From: Shewanella eurypsychrophilus
Lineage (GTDB): Bacteria; Pseudomonadota; Gammaproteobacteria; Enterobacterales; Shewanellaceae
DNA: 64,000 bases
Reading direction: 5' to 3'
Assembly: GCF_007004545.3 (NCBI RefSeq)
Contig: NZ_CP045503.2
Location: 2,760,501 to 2,824,500, forward strand
Below are positions 48,917 to 59,766 of this stretch, piece after piece. Below the pieces are notes generated by a model. That model was not told where the DNA came from and searched no databases. It saw only the letters and a list, made by a program, of their open reading frames with translations. The translations under genes and the position numbers were made by a program. Position 1 is the first letter of the stretch. Every line of letters starts with the position of its first letter.

Positions 48917-49121
48917 ATACTGGCGCTTTTTAAGCGCTAATCTATCATCATGATAGTCACTGTTTTAAACAGAATATGACTCAAATTATTTAAATGCCAT
49001 TACCGATTTACCCCTCAGAGACTCCCATGTTACCCTCATGAATATAGATACTATCTAAAAGATCAAAATCTTAGGATCTAACCTCATCATCCCCCCATTG
49101 AAACAAAAAGCAGACCGACTC

Positions 49122-50567
49122 ATGACAGTTATGTATACAAGCTTCGCAGAAGGCACACGTTCAGAAACCGATCTATTAGGCTCGAAAGAGATCCCCAACC
49201 AAGCCTATTTTGGCATTCATACATTAAGGGCTGTAGAAAATTTCAAAATCAGCAATGAGAAGGTAGGTGATTGTGTCGAGTTTGTCCGTGGTATGGTCAA
49301 AACGAAGAAAGCGGCAGCCATGGCAAATGGTGAACTAGGAACGATTTCGACTGAAATAGCCGATTCAATCATTAAAGCCTGCGATACCTTGTTAGCTAGC
49401 GATGAATATTACGCACAATTTCCGGTTGATGCTTTTCAGGGCGGTGCGGGCACATCGGTCAATATGAACACCAATGAAGTGATTGCCAATATTGCGCTTG
49501 AACAAATAGGTCAGCCTAAAGGTGCATATCAGTTTATTAACCCCAATGATCACGTTAATAAGAGCCAGAGCACTAACGATGCCTATCCTACTGGATTTAG
49601 GGTTGCCTTGTTTGAACGAACCAATAGCGTTATTGAGGCACTAACATTACTGATTGATACTTTAATGGATAAATCAGTAGAATTTAATGATGTGTTAAAA
49701 ATGGGGCGCACCCAGTTACAAGATGCGGTACCTATGACGTTAGGCCAAGAATTTCGCGCTTTTGGTATTACGCTAAAAGAAGAAATTAAGAGTATTAAGC
49801 GCTGTCAGGAGTTATTGCTTGAGATAAACTTAGGTGCAACGGCAATCGGTACAGGCCTTAATGCCCCCGATGGCTACTCAGTACTGGCTATCACTAAGCT
49901 TGCCGAGATCACCGGCCATCCATTCGTTCCTGCAGAAGATTTAGTCGAAGCAACATCTGACTGTGGCGCCTATGTGATGTTATCAAGTGCCCTGAAACGT
50001 TTCGCTATAAAGCTGTCTAAAATCTGTAATGATTTACGCTTGTTGTCCTCTGGGCCTCGTACAGGATTAAATGAGATCAATTTACCTGAGATGCAAGCAG
50101 GCTCGTCAATTATGCCAGCTAAAGTTAACCCGGTTATTCCAGAAGTCGTCAATCAGGTGGCCTTTAAAGTCTGTGGCAATGATTTGACTATCACTATGGC
50201 GGCAGAAGCGGGTCAATTACAGCTCAATGTGATGGAACCTGTTATTGGTCAGTGTCTATTTGAGTCGCTATCACTGCTTGAAAATGCGTGTTTCTCATTA
50301 AATGATAAGTGCATCAAGGGGATCACAGCAAACCGTGAAATCTGTCAGGAGTTTGTGCTTAACTCAATTGGCATTATTACCTATCTCAACCCGTTCATTG
50401 GTCATCATGAAGGTGATATTATCGGCAAGATATGTGCTGAAACCGGTAAGAATGTGCGTGAAGTGGTACTCGCCAGAGGTTTACTGTCAGAGTCACAACT
50501 CGATGAGATATTTTCAATCGAAAACCTCATGAATCCGCAATATAAAGCGCAACGTTTTAATAAATAA
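49122..50567 (+). CDS. aspA: Aspartate ammonia-lyase (aspartase)
   Basis: Converts L-aspartate to fumarate and ammonium; 481 aa from ATG 49122 (TTG 49098 is the longer frame; both lack a strong SD). Very close to E. coli Asp[21 protein letters not shown], the signature [11 protein letters not shown] near residue 318 and the conserved flanking [14 protein letters not shown]. The fumarase/aspartase superfamily fold is long helical. Upstream (48917-49121) there is an inverted repeat AAGATcaaaATCTT but no perfect FNR/CRP site. A terminator hairpin follows at 50627. Confidence 0.95.
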   Translation: MTVMYTSFAEGTRSETDLLGSKEIPNQAYFGIHTLRAVENFKISNEKVGDCVEFVRGMVKTKKAAAMANGELGTISTEIADSIIKACDTLLASDEYYAQFPVDAFQGGAGTSVNMNTNEVIANIALEQIGQPKGAYQFINPNDHVNKSQSTNDAYPTGFRVALFERTNSVIEALTLLIDTLMDKSVEFNDVLKMGRTQLQDAVPMTLGQEFRAFGITLKEEIKSIKRCQELLLEINLGATAIGTGLNAPDGYSVLAITKLAEITGHPFVPAEDLVEATSDCGAYVMLSSALKRFAIKLSKICNDLRLLSSGPRTGLNEINLPEMQAGSSIMPAKVNPVIPEVVNQVAFKVCGNDLTITMAAEAGQLQLNVMEPVIGQCLFESLSLLENACFSLNDKCIKGITANREICQEFVLNSIGIITYLNPFIGHHEGDIIGKICAETGKNVREVVLARGLLSESQLDEIFSIENLMNPQYKAQRFNK

Positions 50568-50626
50568 CGCTTGAGTCATTGAGTTAAGCGACTTTAATCA
50601 AGAGACTTTAACAGCTGGTGGTTGGT

Positions 50627-50660
50627 AAGAAGCGCATCAATATGTTTTATGCGCTTCTTT
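50627..50660 (+). terminator. Terminator after aspA
   Basis: aagaagcgcat (50627-50637) pairs with atgcgcttctt (50649-50659). Confidence 0.75.
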
Positions 50661-50749
50661 AGCGAGGTGAGAGCAAGCTCCACGAAGTTCTCTGTAATAA
50701 ATTCAAATGTTGGCTGTTGGATAAATTGATCGCTTTCATCCCAGACTGC

Positions 50750-51772
50750 TTAGTCATAATGGGTCATTGGTGAGCTTTTAGTACAAGTATCATAGTTATC
50801 TGGCGAACAAAAATTCAAAGGAGTATGGATGACTTCCTCATATTTTTGTTTTTTTACAATTTTAAGCAGTGTTAATATTGCTTGCCTGCCCATTTCATAG
50901 GGGTTTTGACCAATATTTACATGAGCAAGATGGTTACGCAACATTGCTAACTGAGGGGCTGATGCATCTGAAAGAACAACTACCATCTCTTTTCTATCTA
51001 GCTTCCCTTTGTACGGCTCAATCATTTTTCGATAGAGGGCATCGTTATTTTGAGGCCAACCACCAACAGCAATAAATGAGTCTGCTCGTATTGGCTGTCC
51101 TTTCATCACGGACTCCATTTGTCTAACAGCCCGAGTAAGCTGGTCAAAATTGAAAAAAGGCTCTCGGACTTCAGTCCATCCTTGATCGTTTAAGAGTAAT
51201 TGTCCTGGAGGACTAGCATATTTCTTTCCTGAAAGCGCAGTACGTACGCCCATAATTCTCAGGTTCAAATTGGGAGAATCAGGTCGTCCGGATTGAATAA
51301 TCAGTGTTCCTCCATTGGGCCGTAATATTTTTAATTGCTCCCCTAAAGCCATACCAAACTCAAAATTGTCTGTCCCTACATAAGCTAAACGCAAATCCTT
51401 ATACTTTTCTAAGGTAAGAGCGTCAAAATCAGAATCATACGTAATAATAGGAATTCCTGCTTGTTTAGCTTGTTGTAGGCTATTCTCAGCGAGAAATTTA
51501 GATTGTGTGATGGCAACAGCGATACCATCGATGCCTTCATTGATCAGTTGTTCTATTATCTTGTCTTGTATTCTTACACTTGCTGTTTCAGGCCCACGAT
51601 ATACGCACTCTACTCCTTCTATTTGAGTGGCCACATCTTTACAACCATTTCCACTTTGATCAAAAAAAACACCATAAAACTTCGGCACAATAGCAAACCG
51701 TAAATCATTTGCACTCGCTGCAAGTGATGGGAAGAGGCTAAATATAATAAACAGCATAAGTAACTTTGCCAC
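50750..51772 (-). CDS. RbsB-like periplasmic sugar/solute-binding protein
   Basis: 340 aa, Peripla_BP_4-type fold: signal peptide ending LAASAND, then FAIVPKFYGVFFDQSGNGCK, DGIAVAITQSKFLAENSLQQ, PIITYDSDFDALT, GTLIIQSGRPDS and AHVNIGQNPYEMGRQA (hinge/ligand region). GTG start with AGGAGGAA upstream. No ATPase or permease adjoins, so it may feed an unlinked ABC transporter or a sensor (TorT-like proteins have this fold). Ligand not predictable. Confidence 0.8.
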   Translation of the reverse strand: MAKLLMLFIIFSLFPSLAASANDLRFAIVPKFYGVFFDQSGNGCKDVATQIEGVECVYRGPETASVRIQDKIIEQLINEGIDGIAVAITQSKFLAENSLQQAKQAGIPIITYDSDFDALTLEKYKDLRLAYVGTDNFEFGMALGEQLKILRPNGGTLIIQSGRPDSPNLNLRIMGVRTALSGKKYASPPGQLLLNDQGWTEVREPFFNFDQLTRAVRQMESVMKGQPIRADSFIAVGGWPQNNDALYRKMIEPYKGKLDRKEMVVVLSDASAPQLAMLRNHLAHVNIGQNPYEMGRQAILTLLKIVKKQKYEEVIHTPLNFCSPDNYDTCTKSSPMTHYD

Positions 51773-52271
51773 ACTTCCTCCTAAAAATAATGAGTCGATT
51801 AGTTAAGTTTTAACAGGGTAAAGCCTTGTGTCACCTGTGAGTGCAGCTGGCTTTTGTTAAGATAACCTATTGAGCAAGTATTCTCTTTATTTTAGGCCAA
51901 CTAGCTCGTAAAACGATTTATTTAGACAATTTGCGTATACATAAAAGTGATTTAAAAGGGAATTACCATTTTTACCAATGCCCTTTGAATTGAGATTTCA
52001 GAGAGTCTCTGAATTGATTATATGTTTAATGCAATGGGTATATCTCCTCATCTAACGTTGTAAAAACTCTTCTACGTATATTTCATTCGTTCAGATTTAG
52101 TCAAGATGAATAAATCTCACTTTGAATACTTTATCCAATTTGTTACTTTTTTGTGTCAGTTTTCATTTTATTAACAAATGGTCACGATTAACTGATCGCA
52201 CTATTTTAGGAAGATTGAAAGTATTGGTCAGTTTAAACAATAATAACAACTAGATACATTGATGGAGTTTT

Positions 52272-54557
52272 ATGTCTTCTAAAAATTGGGTAAGAGCAAT
52301 TCCAGCCTTAAAGGTACGTTCATTTAAACCATTAGGCTTAAGCCTTGCTATCACACTAGCACTGAGTGCTTGTGGTGGAAGCGATGATACAGATACTGTC
52401 GTGGAGCCAGTGATACCTGTACCACCGATTGAAGAGGAACAAATTGGTGAGCCATTAGCATTAGGTCTAGTTACCGAGCATATCTCAACCTCTGAGCCAG
52501 TTTCTTTCTATGTTGATGTAGAAGAAGATTCACCAACACTGGTTGTCAGCCTGTTTAATGGTACCGCTAATGAAGCATTAGGCGATCCCGATGTGTACGT
52601 TAAATATGATCAAGTCGCTACAGCGGGAGAGACAGGGAATTTCGATTGTGTCTCTTATAACGGCGCAGGGGATAATGAAGCCTGTATCATAGATAATCCA
52701 TTGGCAGGTCGATATCATATTTTGGTCGATGCCTATGCCGATTCGGCCACTGTGGATGCGTCAATTTTAGCAACAACGAGTATTTTCAATCACAGTCGAT
52801 TATGTGATGACTCGGTACGTATTCGTTCTCAAGCCATGACGACAGAGCAGGTCGATAAAGCTTGTGCGGTGCTCATTGAAACCAAGACGCGTTTTGATAC
52901 TGTGTTAAGTGAACTCATTGCACCGGAATTTGGCCAACCTGTTGACAAGGATCTTAACCAGATCACTAACTTCAATGTATTCGCCAGTCTATCTAATCAT
53001 GCCGCATGGGCTGAACACTTGTTTGATACCAGTAATACCAGTGGAATTTATTTTGAAACGTCGCCCACAGACTGGTGGCATGACTCGACGGTGTTAACAT
53101 TTAACGCCTTAGAGTGGAGCGGTGGACGTGATGTGATCCGCTCGCTAGATCATGAATATATTCATGCGTTAGACGGAAGATATAATAAAGAAGGCGGATA
53201 TCGTAGTGATATGGGCTGGTGGTCTGAAGGCTTAGCCGAGTATTTGGGTACCTTCTATAAAGAGAGATACCAAAGTGTTATCACAGCAAAAGAAGCGCAA
53301 AAATATAGCCTAGCAGAGATTTTTGCCGGAGAAAGCAATGCTTACTCTTGGGGAGAGCTGGCGGTTAGTTTTCTTATCGAGACAAAGCCTGAAACAGTGA
53401 CTCAGATGCTTAGCCTAATGCGCGCCGGTGACTGGGATGGCTATTATGCACTACTCGATACCGTGTCAATAGATAACCAGGCTGAGTTTGAGGCCTGGTA
53501 CACCAATGAATTACCTTCACAATTTAGTGATAGCAACACAGATCTTCCACTGGGAGAATATGCCCAGATAAACGGTCGAGGAGGTTGGTTATATTCGGTG
53601 AGCATCCCCCAAGGGACCCAGTCTTTTACCATCAAGACACAAGGTGGCTCAGGCAATGTTGATCTGTGGGTGAATGAGTCACAAGCTTACCATCCATCAG
53701 TTGATGCCAGTGCTAGCTGTGTGTCCGCGACGCTTGATACCAACAGCGAAACCTGCACGATAGAAAACCCAGTAGCGGGTGACTATTATGTGACAATCGG
53801 CTCAGATTTTGTCGGTGCTGATATTATCGATCTGTATCTATCTGCTTGTTCGGGTATTGATTGTAGCGTTGAGCTACCTGCTGCGATGGAGCTTACACAA
53901 GTCACTGAACCGTATCTGCCCCATTGGCCCGCTAAAGGCACACTGGGTACATGTAGCCTCGCCGAAACTTATCGTACGTCTTATACCCATGCGACGGAAG
54001 TGGCGGTTACCAACACCACAGAGACACCAGTAAAGGTTTATTGGCTGAGTACTTCACAAGCTGATAAAGCCGGTGGCGCGTATATGACACTCGCTCAAGG
54101 TGAAAGTTTTACACCTGATAACTGGCGTGTTGGTGAGCGTGTGATGTTGACTGATGGCGGAGATAACTGTTTAGGCGTAGCGATACTCAATGATAGCGAT
54201 AACCAGTTTGAGATCTTAGCTGAGCATGTTGTCGATGCGGTTAACGAAATCATCATCCCCGAAGCGACAGCCGAGATGGGCAGCTGTGATCTTGCTGTGC
54301 CGTATACTCGTCAATCAGGAAGTGCTCCTGAGTTTATTGTGGCAAATATTGGCACCACGGCATATAACTTGTATTGGATGGATACCGATTCCGGCCAACC
54401 ATACCTAAGCAATGTGTACGCAACGCTAAATCAAAACGAGATGTACAGTGCAGATTTTTGGACTGTAGGCGACCGTATGATGGTTACTGACAGTAATGAT
54501 CAATGTGTTGGGGTACTAGACCTAAATGACACGAGTAATATTTTCGTACTTGAATAA
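52272..54557 (+). CDS. M9 collagenase-like metalloprotease, lipoprotein with PPC and tandem C-terminal beta domains
   Basis: 761 aa, probable outer-membrane/secreted lipoprotein (lipobox LSAC, about 34). A PPC-type domain lies near 60-165, then the peptidase: HEYIH (zinc ligands) near 294 within SLDHEYIHALDGRYN, and WWSEGLAEYLGTF about 25 residues on, the M9 'gluzincin' Glu. A second PPC-like domain (about 425-530) follows. Two tandem ~85-residue units (about 555-640 and 665-761) then repeat 'GSC(D/S)LA..Y...W....G(E/D)RM(V/L)(M/V)TD...QCVGV'. These resemble VHL-beta-like domains (YWLSTSQADKAGGAYMTLAQ). The 500-bp region upstream has no gene that I can see. Substrate inferred from family only. 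Confidence 0.8.
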   Translation: MSSKNWVRAIPALKVRSFKPLGLSLAITLALSACGGSDDTDTVVEPVIPVPPIEEEQIGEPLALGLVTEHISTSEPVSFYVDVEEDSPTLVVSLFNGTANEALGDPDVYVKYDQVATAGETGNFDCVSYNGAGDNEACIIDNPLAGRYHILVDAYADSATVDASILATTSIFNHSRLCDDSVRIRSQAMTTEQVDKACAVLIETKTRFDTVLSELIAPEFGQPVDKDLNQITNFNVFASLSNHAAWAEHLFDTSNTSGIYFETSPTDWWHDSTVLTFNALEWSGGRDVIRSLDHEYIHALDGRYNKEGGYRSDMGWWSEGLAEYLGTFYKERYQSVITAKEAQKYSLAEIFAGESNAYSWGELAVSFLIETKPETVTQMLSLMRAGDWDGYYALLDTVSIDNQAEFEAWYTNELPSQFSDSNTDLPLGEYAQINGRGGWLYSVSIPQGTQSFTIKTQGGSGNVDLWVNESQAYHPSVDASASCVSATLDTNSETCTIENPVAGDYYVTIGSDFVGADIIDLYLSACSGIDCSVELPAAMELTQVTEPYLPHWPAKGTLGTCSLAETYRTSYTHATEVAVTNTTETPVKVYWLSTSQADKAGGAYMTLAQGESFTPDNWRVGERVMLTDGGDNCLGVAILNDSDNQFEILAEHVVDAVNEIIIPEATAEMGSCDLAVPYTRQSGSAPEFIVANIGTTAYNLYWMDTDSGQPYLSNVYATLNQNEMYSADFWTVGDRMMVTDSNDQCVGVLDLNDTSNIFVLE

Positions 54558-54621
54558 TACCAATCGGTATAACCACTCACCACTTTTAATGAGTGATTAA
54601 CGATAAAGGTTATCAAGATTC

Positions 54622-54656
54622 GCGGCGTTAGCGCTATGCCTAACGCCGCCTTTTAA
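54622..54656 (+). terminator. Terminator after the collagenase-like gene
   Basis: gcggcgttag (54622-54631) pairs with ctaacgccgc (54640-54649), then TTTT. Confidence 0.8.
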
Positions 54657-54845
54657 TGTATCGAGTTTAGTCACCGAAAATAACATAGGTATTTACTGAC
54701 CTAATGGTGTTTTGACTTGAACCTAATAGAGCTGCATTAACAAGAGCTTGATTACGAAATCTGAATCATCTTCAACACAAGGATTGAATAATAGCGTCAA
54801 ACTATTTAGTATCACGCCATCTAATTGCTAATAAGACACAATTTA

Positions 54846-55454
54846 ATGACCACCGAGCTTTATTTTATCTACGATTCACACTGCCCATGGAGTTACGGAA
54901 CGACTCCTTTAGTTAATGCATTAAAAGAAGCGTATCCAGAGATGAATGTTCATCTGTTACATAGTGCGCACTTTATAGGCACTGACAGTGCAGGCGAAGA
55001 ACAGATGGAAGACGTTGCCAGGATCAGTGGACTTAAATTTGGTAGAGATCATATCCGTTACGCTAACAGCCCTAAAAACTCCATTAAAGTGGCAAACTTA
55101 ATGGGTTGGATGCAGAGTAAACTGGCTGATAAACAACTGCCAGTGCTCAACGCACTACTAAGAGCGCACTTTGTCGAAGGCAACCCACTAACGACTAAGC
55201 ATGATTTCACTGAAATTGTAGAGAGATTCAAACTATCTCCGTCAAATAAAGTGTTTAAGGATGAGTTGAGTAGCGATGCAGAATATGTATTATCCGATAT
55301 CGCAGAAATCCAAGAGATGATTGGCACTACATCTTTTCCTGCGCTAGTGATGACGGTTGATGATCACGCCATCTTTATCGATCACTCACAATATCTTAGC
55401 AACCCTGAAGCCGTGGTTGTTGCTGTTGCCAAAGAGATTGCCGCAATTAAATAG
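54846..55454 (+). CDS. DsbA-family thioredoxin-fold protein with CPWS motif
   Basis: 202 aa, cytosolic (no signal). The thioredoxin-like fold with an inserted helical domain (like FrnE/2-hydroxychromene isomerase), beginning YFIYDSHCPWSYGTTPLVNA. The motif is CPWS, a single-Cys version of CxxC, so it acts rather as a glutathione-S-transferase/isomerase or reductase than an oxidase. Cis-Pro in TTSFPALVM. ATG 54846 is preferred; the frame opens at 54825. Function unknown. Confidence 0.75.
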   Translation: MTTELYFIYDSHCPWSYGTTPLVNALKEAYPEMNVHLLHSAHFIGTDSAGEEQMEDVARISGLKFGRDHIRYANSPKNSIKVANLMGWMQSKLADKQLPVLNALLRAHFVEGNPLTTKHDFTEIVERFKLSPSNKVFKDELSSDAEYVLSDIAEIQEMIGTTSFPALVMTVDDHAIFIDHSQYLSNPEAVVVAVAKEIAAIK

Positions 55455-55497
55455 CTGCCTAGTGATCCAAAAGTGACGAATAAATCAGGTCTAAATA

Positions 55498-55527
55498 GAA
55501 AGCCACGGTGAATACGTGGTTTTTTTA
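55498..55527 (+). terminator. Terminator after the DsbA-like gene
   Basis: aaagccacg and cgtggttttttt hairpin with T run (55503-55507 with 55515-55519). Confidence 0.75.
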
Positions 55528-55684
55528 TGCGACCATTGTATGCCTCCTTCCTAAATTTACCGCCAAATGTATGCCTTGTTTTACACCATATTCACAAACC
55601 CTTTTCATGAATAGTCAGGTTCGGTTGCCATGATCTGTTAGAATACCGCGCATAATAATATTAATAAGCACTTATTTGGGGTCC

Positions 55685-56836
55685 ATGAAAGAATTTATCA
55701 TCATTGGCGCTGGGCAGTCTGGACTGTCTATGGCGTATAACTTATCCAAAAATAACAAAGATTACCTAATTTTAGACGCCAATGAGCATATCGGTGCACC
55801 TTGGCTAAAACGCTGGGATTCGCTAAAGTTATTTACGCCTACTGAATATAATCATCTTCCGGGGCTGTTATTTCCATTTCCTAAAGGTTACTACCCCAAT
55901 AAATATGAAGTGGCAGACTATCTGAAAAGTTATGTTGAAAAGTTTTCGATACCCATTGAATTTAATCAAAGAATCACCTCAGTAAAAAAAGTTAACGGCA
56001 TATTTGAAATAATCAGTTCGACGGGGAGTTTCCAGGCCAAACAGCTCATTATAGCCACGGGTCCTTTCCATACGCCTTATACGCCCCCTTGCCACGCTGA
56101 TATTGCTGAAAATGTGCTTCAATTACACAGTGAACACTACAAAAGTCCAGAGCAGCTACAAGATGGTGATTGTTTAGTGGTCGGGGCAGGAGATTCTGGT
56201 GTACAGATTTTATCAGAAATTGCAGAGACTGGACGCACTGTTCATTTCTCTGGAACCGATAAAATCACCGCGATCCCACAATCATTTTTAGGCAAAACAT
56301 TATGGTGGTGGTTCACTAAAATTGGCTTTTTATCGGTGACACGTTTTAGCAGAATTGGTAAATGGTTGAGTAAAGGTGTGCAACCTGTGATAGGTACCGA
56401 CGTAAAGACGCTACTGGCAAGAAAGAATGTGATCCATATGGGGAGAACATTATCAGCTGACGAAACCTGTATAAAATTCCAAAAAGGCAGCATCAGTAGT
56501 ATCAAAAATATTATCTGGGCGACAGGATTTAAACCGAACTTTTTCTGGATTGAAAATATCACCTTCGATGAGATGAACTACCCGAGTAATTATCGAGGGG
56601 TCAGTGATGATGTCGATGGATTGTACTTTATTGGACTTCCTTGGCTGTATACCCGAGGCTCTGCAACTCTTGGTGGAGTGTGGAGAGATGCAGAATACTT
56701 AATGAGCTATATCCAGAAAAACCATTATGGTGATCGCGCTACAGTCACAGAAAAATCACCATATGGATCAAATTCTGAAGGGCTTGTAGAAGCTGTTGTT
56801 GAAGGCGTAAGAAAAGAGGTTGCAACGCTTAAGTAA
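55685..56836 (+). CDS. Flavin-dependent monooxygenase / FAD-NAD(P)H oxidoreductase (CzcO/FMO type)
   Basis: 383 aa from ATG 55685 (TTTGGGG upstream; 55676 frame adds three residues). Two Rossmann motifs: FAD-binding IIGAGQSGLSMA at 5-15 and NAD(P)-binding VVGAGDSGVQI near 165, with the FMO-like fingerprint and WATGFKP near the end. Similar proteins are annotated as 'NAD(P)-binding domain' or YrpB-like/CzcO-like. Substrate unknown. A terminator follows. Confidence 0.8.
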   Translation: MKEFIIIGAGQSGLSMAYNLSKNNKDYLILDANEHIGAPWLKRWDSLKLFTPTEYNHLPGLLFPFPKGYYPNKYEVADYLKSYVEKFSIPIEFNQRITSVKKVNGIFEIISSTGSFQAKQLIIATGPFHTPYTPPCHADIAENVLQLHSEHYKSPEQLQDGDCLVVGAGDSGVQILSEIAETGRTVHFSGTDKITAIPQSFLGKTLWWWFTKIGFLSVTRFSRIGKWLSKGVQPVIGTDVKTLLARKNVIHMGRTLSADETCIKFQKGSISSIKNIIWATGFKPNFFWIENITFDEMNYPSNYRGVSDDVDGLYFIGLPWLYTRGSATLGGVWRDAEYLMSYIQKNHYGDRATVTEKSPYGSNSEGLVEAVVEGVRKEVATLK

Positions 56837-56864
56837 CGGCTATCAGAATAGGTTCAACATCGAG

Positions 56865-56891
56865 GCAGCCGTTAGTATCGGCTGCTTTTTA
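56865..56891 (+). terminator. Terminator after the monooxygenase
   Basis: gcagccg (56865-56871) pairs with cggctgc (56879-56885), followed by five T. Confidence 0.85.
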
Positions 56892-56902
56892 TATTGAGTT
56901 GT

Positions 56903-58576
56903 CTAACAATCTTTGCAGCCATTAACATGGAATCTGATATCAAATCGAGTCCCCTGATTAAGATCACTGCTGACTTCTATTGAACCTCTCAACCCCTGTA
57001 AAACCTGATTGTAGATGATGTGTGCACCAAGGCCGACCCTACCTCGGTTGCGGCTAGTGGTATAAAAAGGGTTGAATATTTTCTGTTTCTGCTCATCAGT
57101 TAGTCCTATGCCGTTATCCTGATATATCAAGTGAACCTCGTCATCTATGCAGTTGATTGAGATTTTGATAAGCCCTTTTTTAATCGTATCTATCGAACTG
57201 ATATCAGCATCGTCAGCTTTATGATTAAAACCGAATGCATGATGGACTGAATTAAGAATAAGATTTCTGACTATTTTGGATAATGTGCAAGGTTTACTCA
57301 CAATGACTAAGCCTGGATCACATTCTAAGATGACGCTATAGCTGTGGTCTTTCACAGAATCATTGATTGAAAATATTATCCCGTCGAGGTATTCCTTAAC
57401 CTTAAACTTGCGAATTTTGACATCTGAAGGCTCTACAGCAACCAGTTTGAAACTGCTGACCAGCAAGGCTGCCCGCTGAAGGTTTGATGTCAGCAGCTCG
57501 CAAGTTTGCTCTGTGGTGTCGATAAAGCTTTCAAGCTCTTCGGATGACAGCTCATTTGCCTTATAGGCTTGGCTAATTCTTTGGACATTTTGCTCAAGAA
57601 AAGAGGTCGAGGTGACGCCGATACCTATTGGGGTATTGATCTCGTGGGCAACGCCTGCAACTAACTCACCAAGGGATGCCATTTTTTCTCGCTGGATCAA
57701 TTGATCTTGCGTGGCAGTGAGCTCTGTCAATGCGCTATTTAAATTTTGATTAGCATTTTCAAGCTCAAGAGTTCTATCCAAGACTTTTTCTTCTAAATTA
57801 CTGTGATAGTTTTTCAGATCCTTTAATATTACTAGGCCTTCTAAGATTAGAAAAGTGACAGCCACCAAGTACGCCATTAATCTGAGAAGGTGCCAGCCCC
57901 ACCATGCAAGATCCCATAATGCCGATTGTTCAAACATGATCGCAGCTGCGCCAAATAATAAACAGTGCATGCTAAACAGAAGATCATTAATATTATTGGT
58001 TTTCTGGTTAGTTTTTATTAGTTTAAATGCAGCAATAAAGAATCCAATTCCGCCAACAAGGTTAAGCATTAGGGCTGTCATAGTGAATTCACCTTCACGC
58101 ACCATACTAGGTATTAACGGGGCGAAGATCAGGCTTAATACTCCCACCATAATAGAGGCTGCAAGTGTTATCCACGGTGCAGAAAAATTATTCGATAAGC
58201 CGCCTTTGGTCAGTAAAAAAGATGAGAATAACAGGCCGCCAGCGAGAGTGGCTAAACTGTGTAGCCAAACAAATTGCTGGCCGACTTCGACTATGGCATG
58301 AAAACCATCGAGTGTCCCCATGGCTATCATTGCGCAGGCGATTTCAATATTGTGGCTGGTACCCCGGCCGCTCTTCTCAAAGACGATTAATAAGACAGCA
58401 AGGAATAGGGCGATAGCAGAGCCAAACATCTCAATAGATGAGTGAGCCTCCGGCAGTGGCCAGACATAGGATTCAAGAATGGTGTTACTAATAATAAGTG
58501 CGGCAGCATGAACAGCTAGACTAATGCCTATGGTCAACCAAATAAATAGATGTGTATTAGATTTGTTCAATATCAA
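56903..58576 (-). CDS. Orphan sensor histidine kinase with seven-span membrane input domain
   Basis: 557 aa. N-terminal about 250 residues contain seven or eight membrane spans (MASE-like, unknown ligand), then a coiled coil (about 255-295), phospho-acceptor H-box ELVAGVAHEINTPIGIG (His about 310), and a HATPase_c domain with N (RNLILNSVHHAFG), and G boxes (DNGIGLTDEQKQKIFNPFYT; GRVGLGAHIIYN). No response regulator is next to it. The 510-bp region 58577-59085 upstream holds no gene that I can see. Confidence 0.85.
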   Translation of the reverse strand: MILNKSNTHLFIWLTIGISLAVHAAALIISNTILESYVWPLPEAHSSIEMFGSAIALFLAVLLIVFEKSGRGTSHNIEIACAMIAMGTLDGFHAIVEVGQQFVWLHSLATLAGGLLFSSFLLTKGGLSNNFSAPWITLAASIMVGVLSLIFAPLIPSMVREGEFTMTALMLNLVGGIGFFIAAFKLIKTNQKTNNINDLLFSMHCLLFGAAAIMFEQSALWDLAWWGWHLLRLMAYLVAVTFLILEGLVILKDLKNYHSNLEEKVLDRTLELENANQNLNSALTELTATQDQLIQREKMASLGELVAGVAHEINTPIGIGVTSTSFLEQNVQRISQAYKANELSSEELESFIDTTEQTCELLTSNLQRAALLVSSFKLVAVEPSDVKIRKFKVKEYLDGIIFSINDSVKDHSYSVILECDPGLVIVSKPCTLSKIVRNLILNSVHHAFGFNHKADDADISSIDTIKKGLIKISINCIDDEVHLIYQDNGIGLTDEQKQKIFNPFYTTSRNRGRVGLGAHIIYNQVLQGLRGSIEVSSDLNQGTRFDIRFHVNGCKDC

Positions 58577-59085
58577 AACCAGTTGCTATTAACCAATACT
58601 TAATAAGGAAGCCGATAACTGGCTTGACCATGAATCGCCACTAGGCAAGCGTATTACCCCTAGCTGAAAGTGTAGTTCAAAAATACAAATTTAACTCTGA
58701 ACTAGATGGTTAAATTCAGGACTTAAGGGCCATTCAAGACTTGGGCTGAGTAAAACGGGTAGGAACACTGGCAGAGAAACATTCTGACTATATTTCAGTT
58801 GTTTACCTAAAAGGAAAGAGTGAGTGTTGCCGTATTATTTAGGCCTGTCTCAGGATTTTGTGTTTCCAAGTTAGTTTCTAATTGTGATTCTGAATCTAGT
58901 TGTGATAGTGATAGTAACGGCTAAGAGGAGTAGGGGGCTCACAACAAGTTTTTCTGACTATTTACACTGATTACACTGAGATTAAATATCACAGAATGAA
59001 TAGAAATTATAACTGATGGAATTGCATTATTAGAAATAAGTCTAGCAGGCATAAGTAACAGGAATTAAACAAGAAAATGACTCAA

Positions 59086-59271
59086 TTATTTACCACACTG
59101 TATTTCTTTTTCTCGTATTACCCAGGCTGCAGCGATTGCTTCTTGGTCTGAGGCTAATAAGTTATCTCTTTCCAGCCTTTCAGTCATGATCTCTAACGTG
59201 TTAAGTGTCTTAGAACGTCTCAAAAGTAGAAGGAATTTTAATGTTATCTCATCAATTTCAGGGCTGTGCAT
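59086..59271 (-). CDS. Hypothetical 61-aa protein
   Basis: MHSPEIDEITLKFLLLLRRS followed by helical amphipathic sequence ending REKEIQCGK. Predicted fully helical. No strong SD and no family that I recognise. Codon use is unremarkable. Could be a real small regulator or a chance frame. Confidence 0.35.
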   Translation of the reverse strand: MHSPEIDEITLKFLLLLRRSKTLNTLEIMTERLERDNLLASDQEAIAAAWVIREKEIQCGK

Positions 59272-59498
59272 GTATTTAACGAACCTTTATAAAAGTAATT
59301 AATAAAACGCTGAGTACAATGTATTGAATAAATCTAGATGTACCAGATGGGCTTAAACATAATTGAAGCACTAGCTAAGATCAGCCTAACATAATACAGC
59401 ACGACATAGCCTATAGTTTTTGCTTTCTTAAAGTGGACTGCTTACTATTTTTACGGTTTCACCGACAATACAACAAATAAAGAGACAGCTAAAAACAT

Positions 59499-59690
59499 AT
59501 GTCGAAATTTGATAACCCTGAAATGAAGGCTTCCGTGACAACCATTGGTATCCAATCCACCCGAATATCGAAGTGCTTCTTCGTCTTCAACATATTTTCG
59601 ATTGAAGATAATAATCAAACCCATCTAGCAGTGTACCTAGATATTCCAGCTTTAATGGTAAAGATGATTTTATCGACCAACTCAACTTAG
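59499..59690 (+). CDS. Doubtful 63-aa ORF
   Basis: ATG 59499 with GAGACAGC upstream. The peptide (MSKFDNPEMKASVTTIGIQS...) shows no domain. It is included only because the region 59272-59766 has nothing else; it may be a chance frame. Confidence 0.2.
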   Translation: MSKFDNPEMKASVTTIGIQSTRISKCFFVFNIFSIEDNNQTHLAVYLDIPALMVKMILSTNST

Positions 59691-59766
59691 TTACACGAAA
59701 AAAAACTATCTTCCCTAACTTCATATAAACTATTAGCTCTAAAATATTCCGAATTATTGGGTCATA

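Noticed and set aside
49058..49071. CRP/FNR box before aspA
   Set aside because: AAGATcaaaATCTT is an inverted repeat, but it does not fit TTGAT-N4-ATCAA or TGTGA-N6-TCACA.
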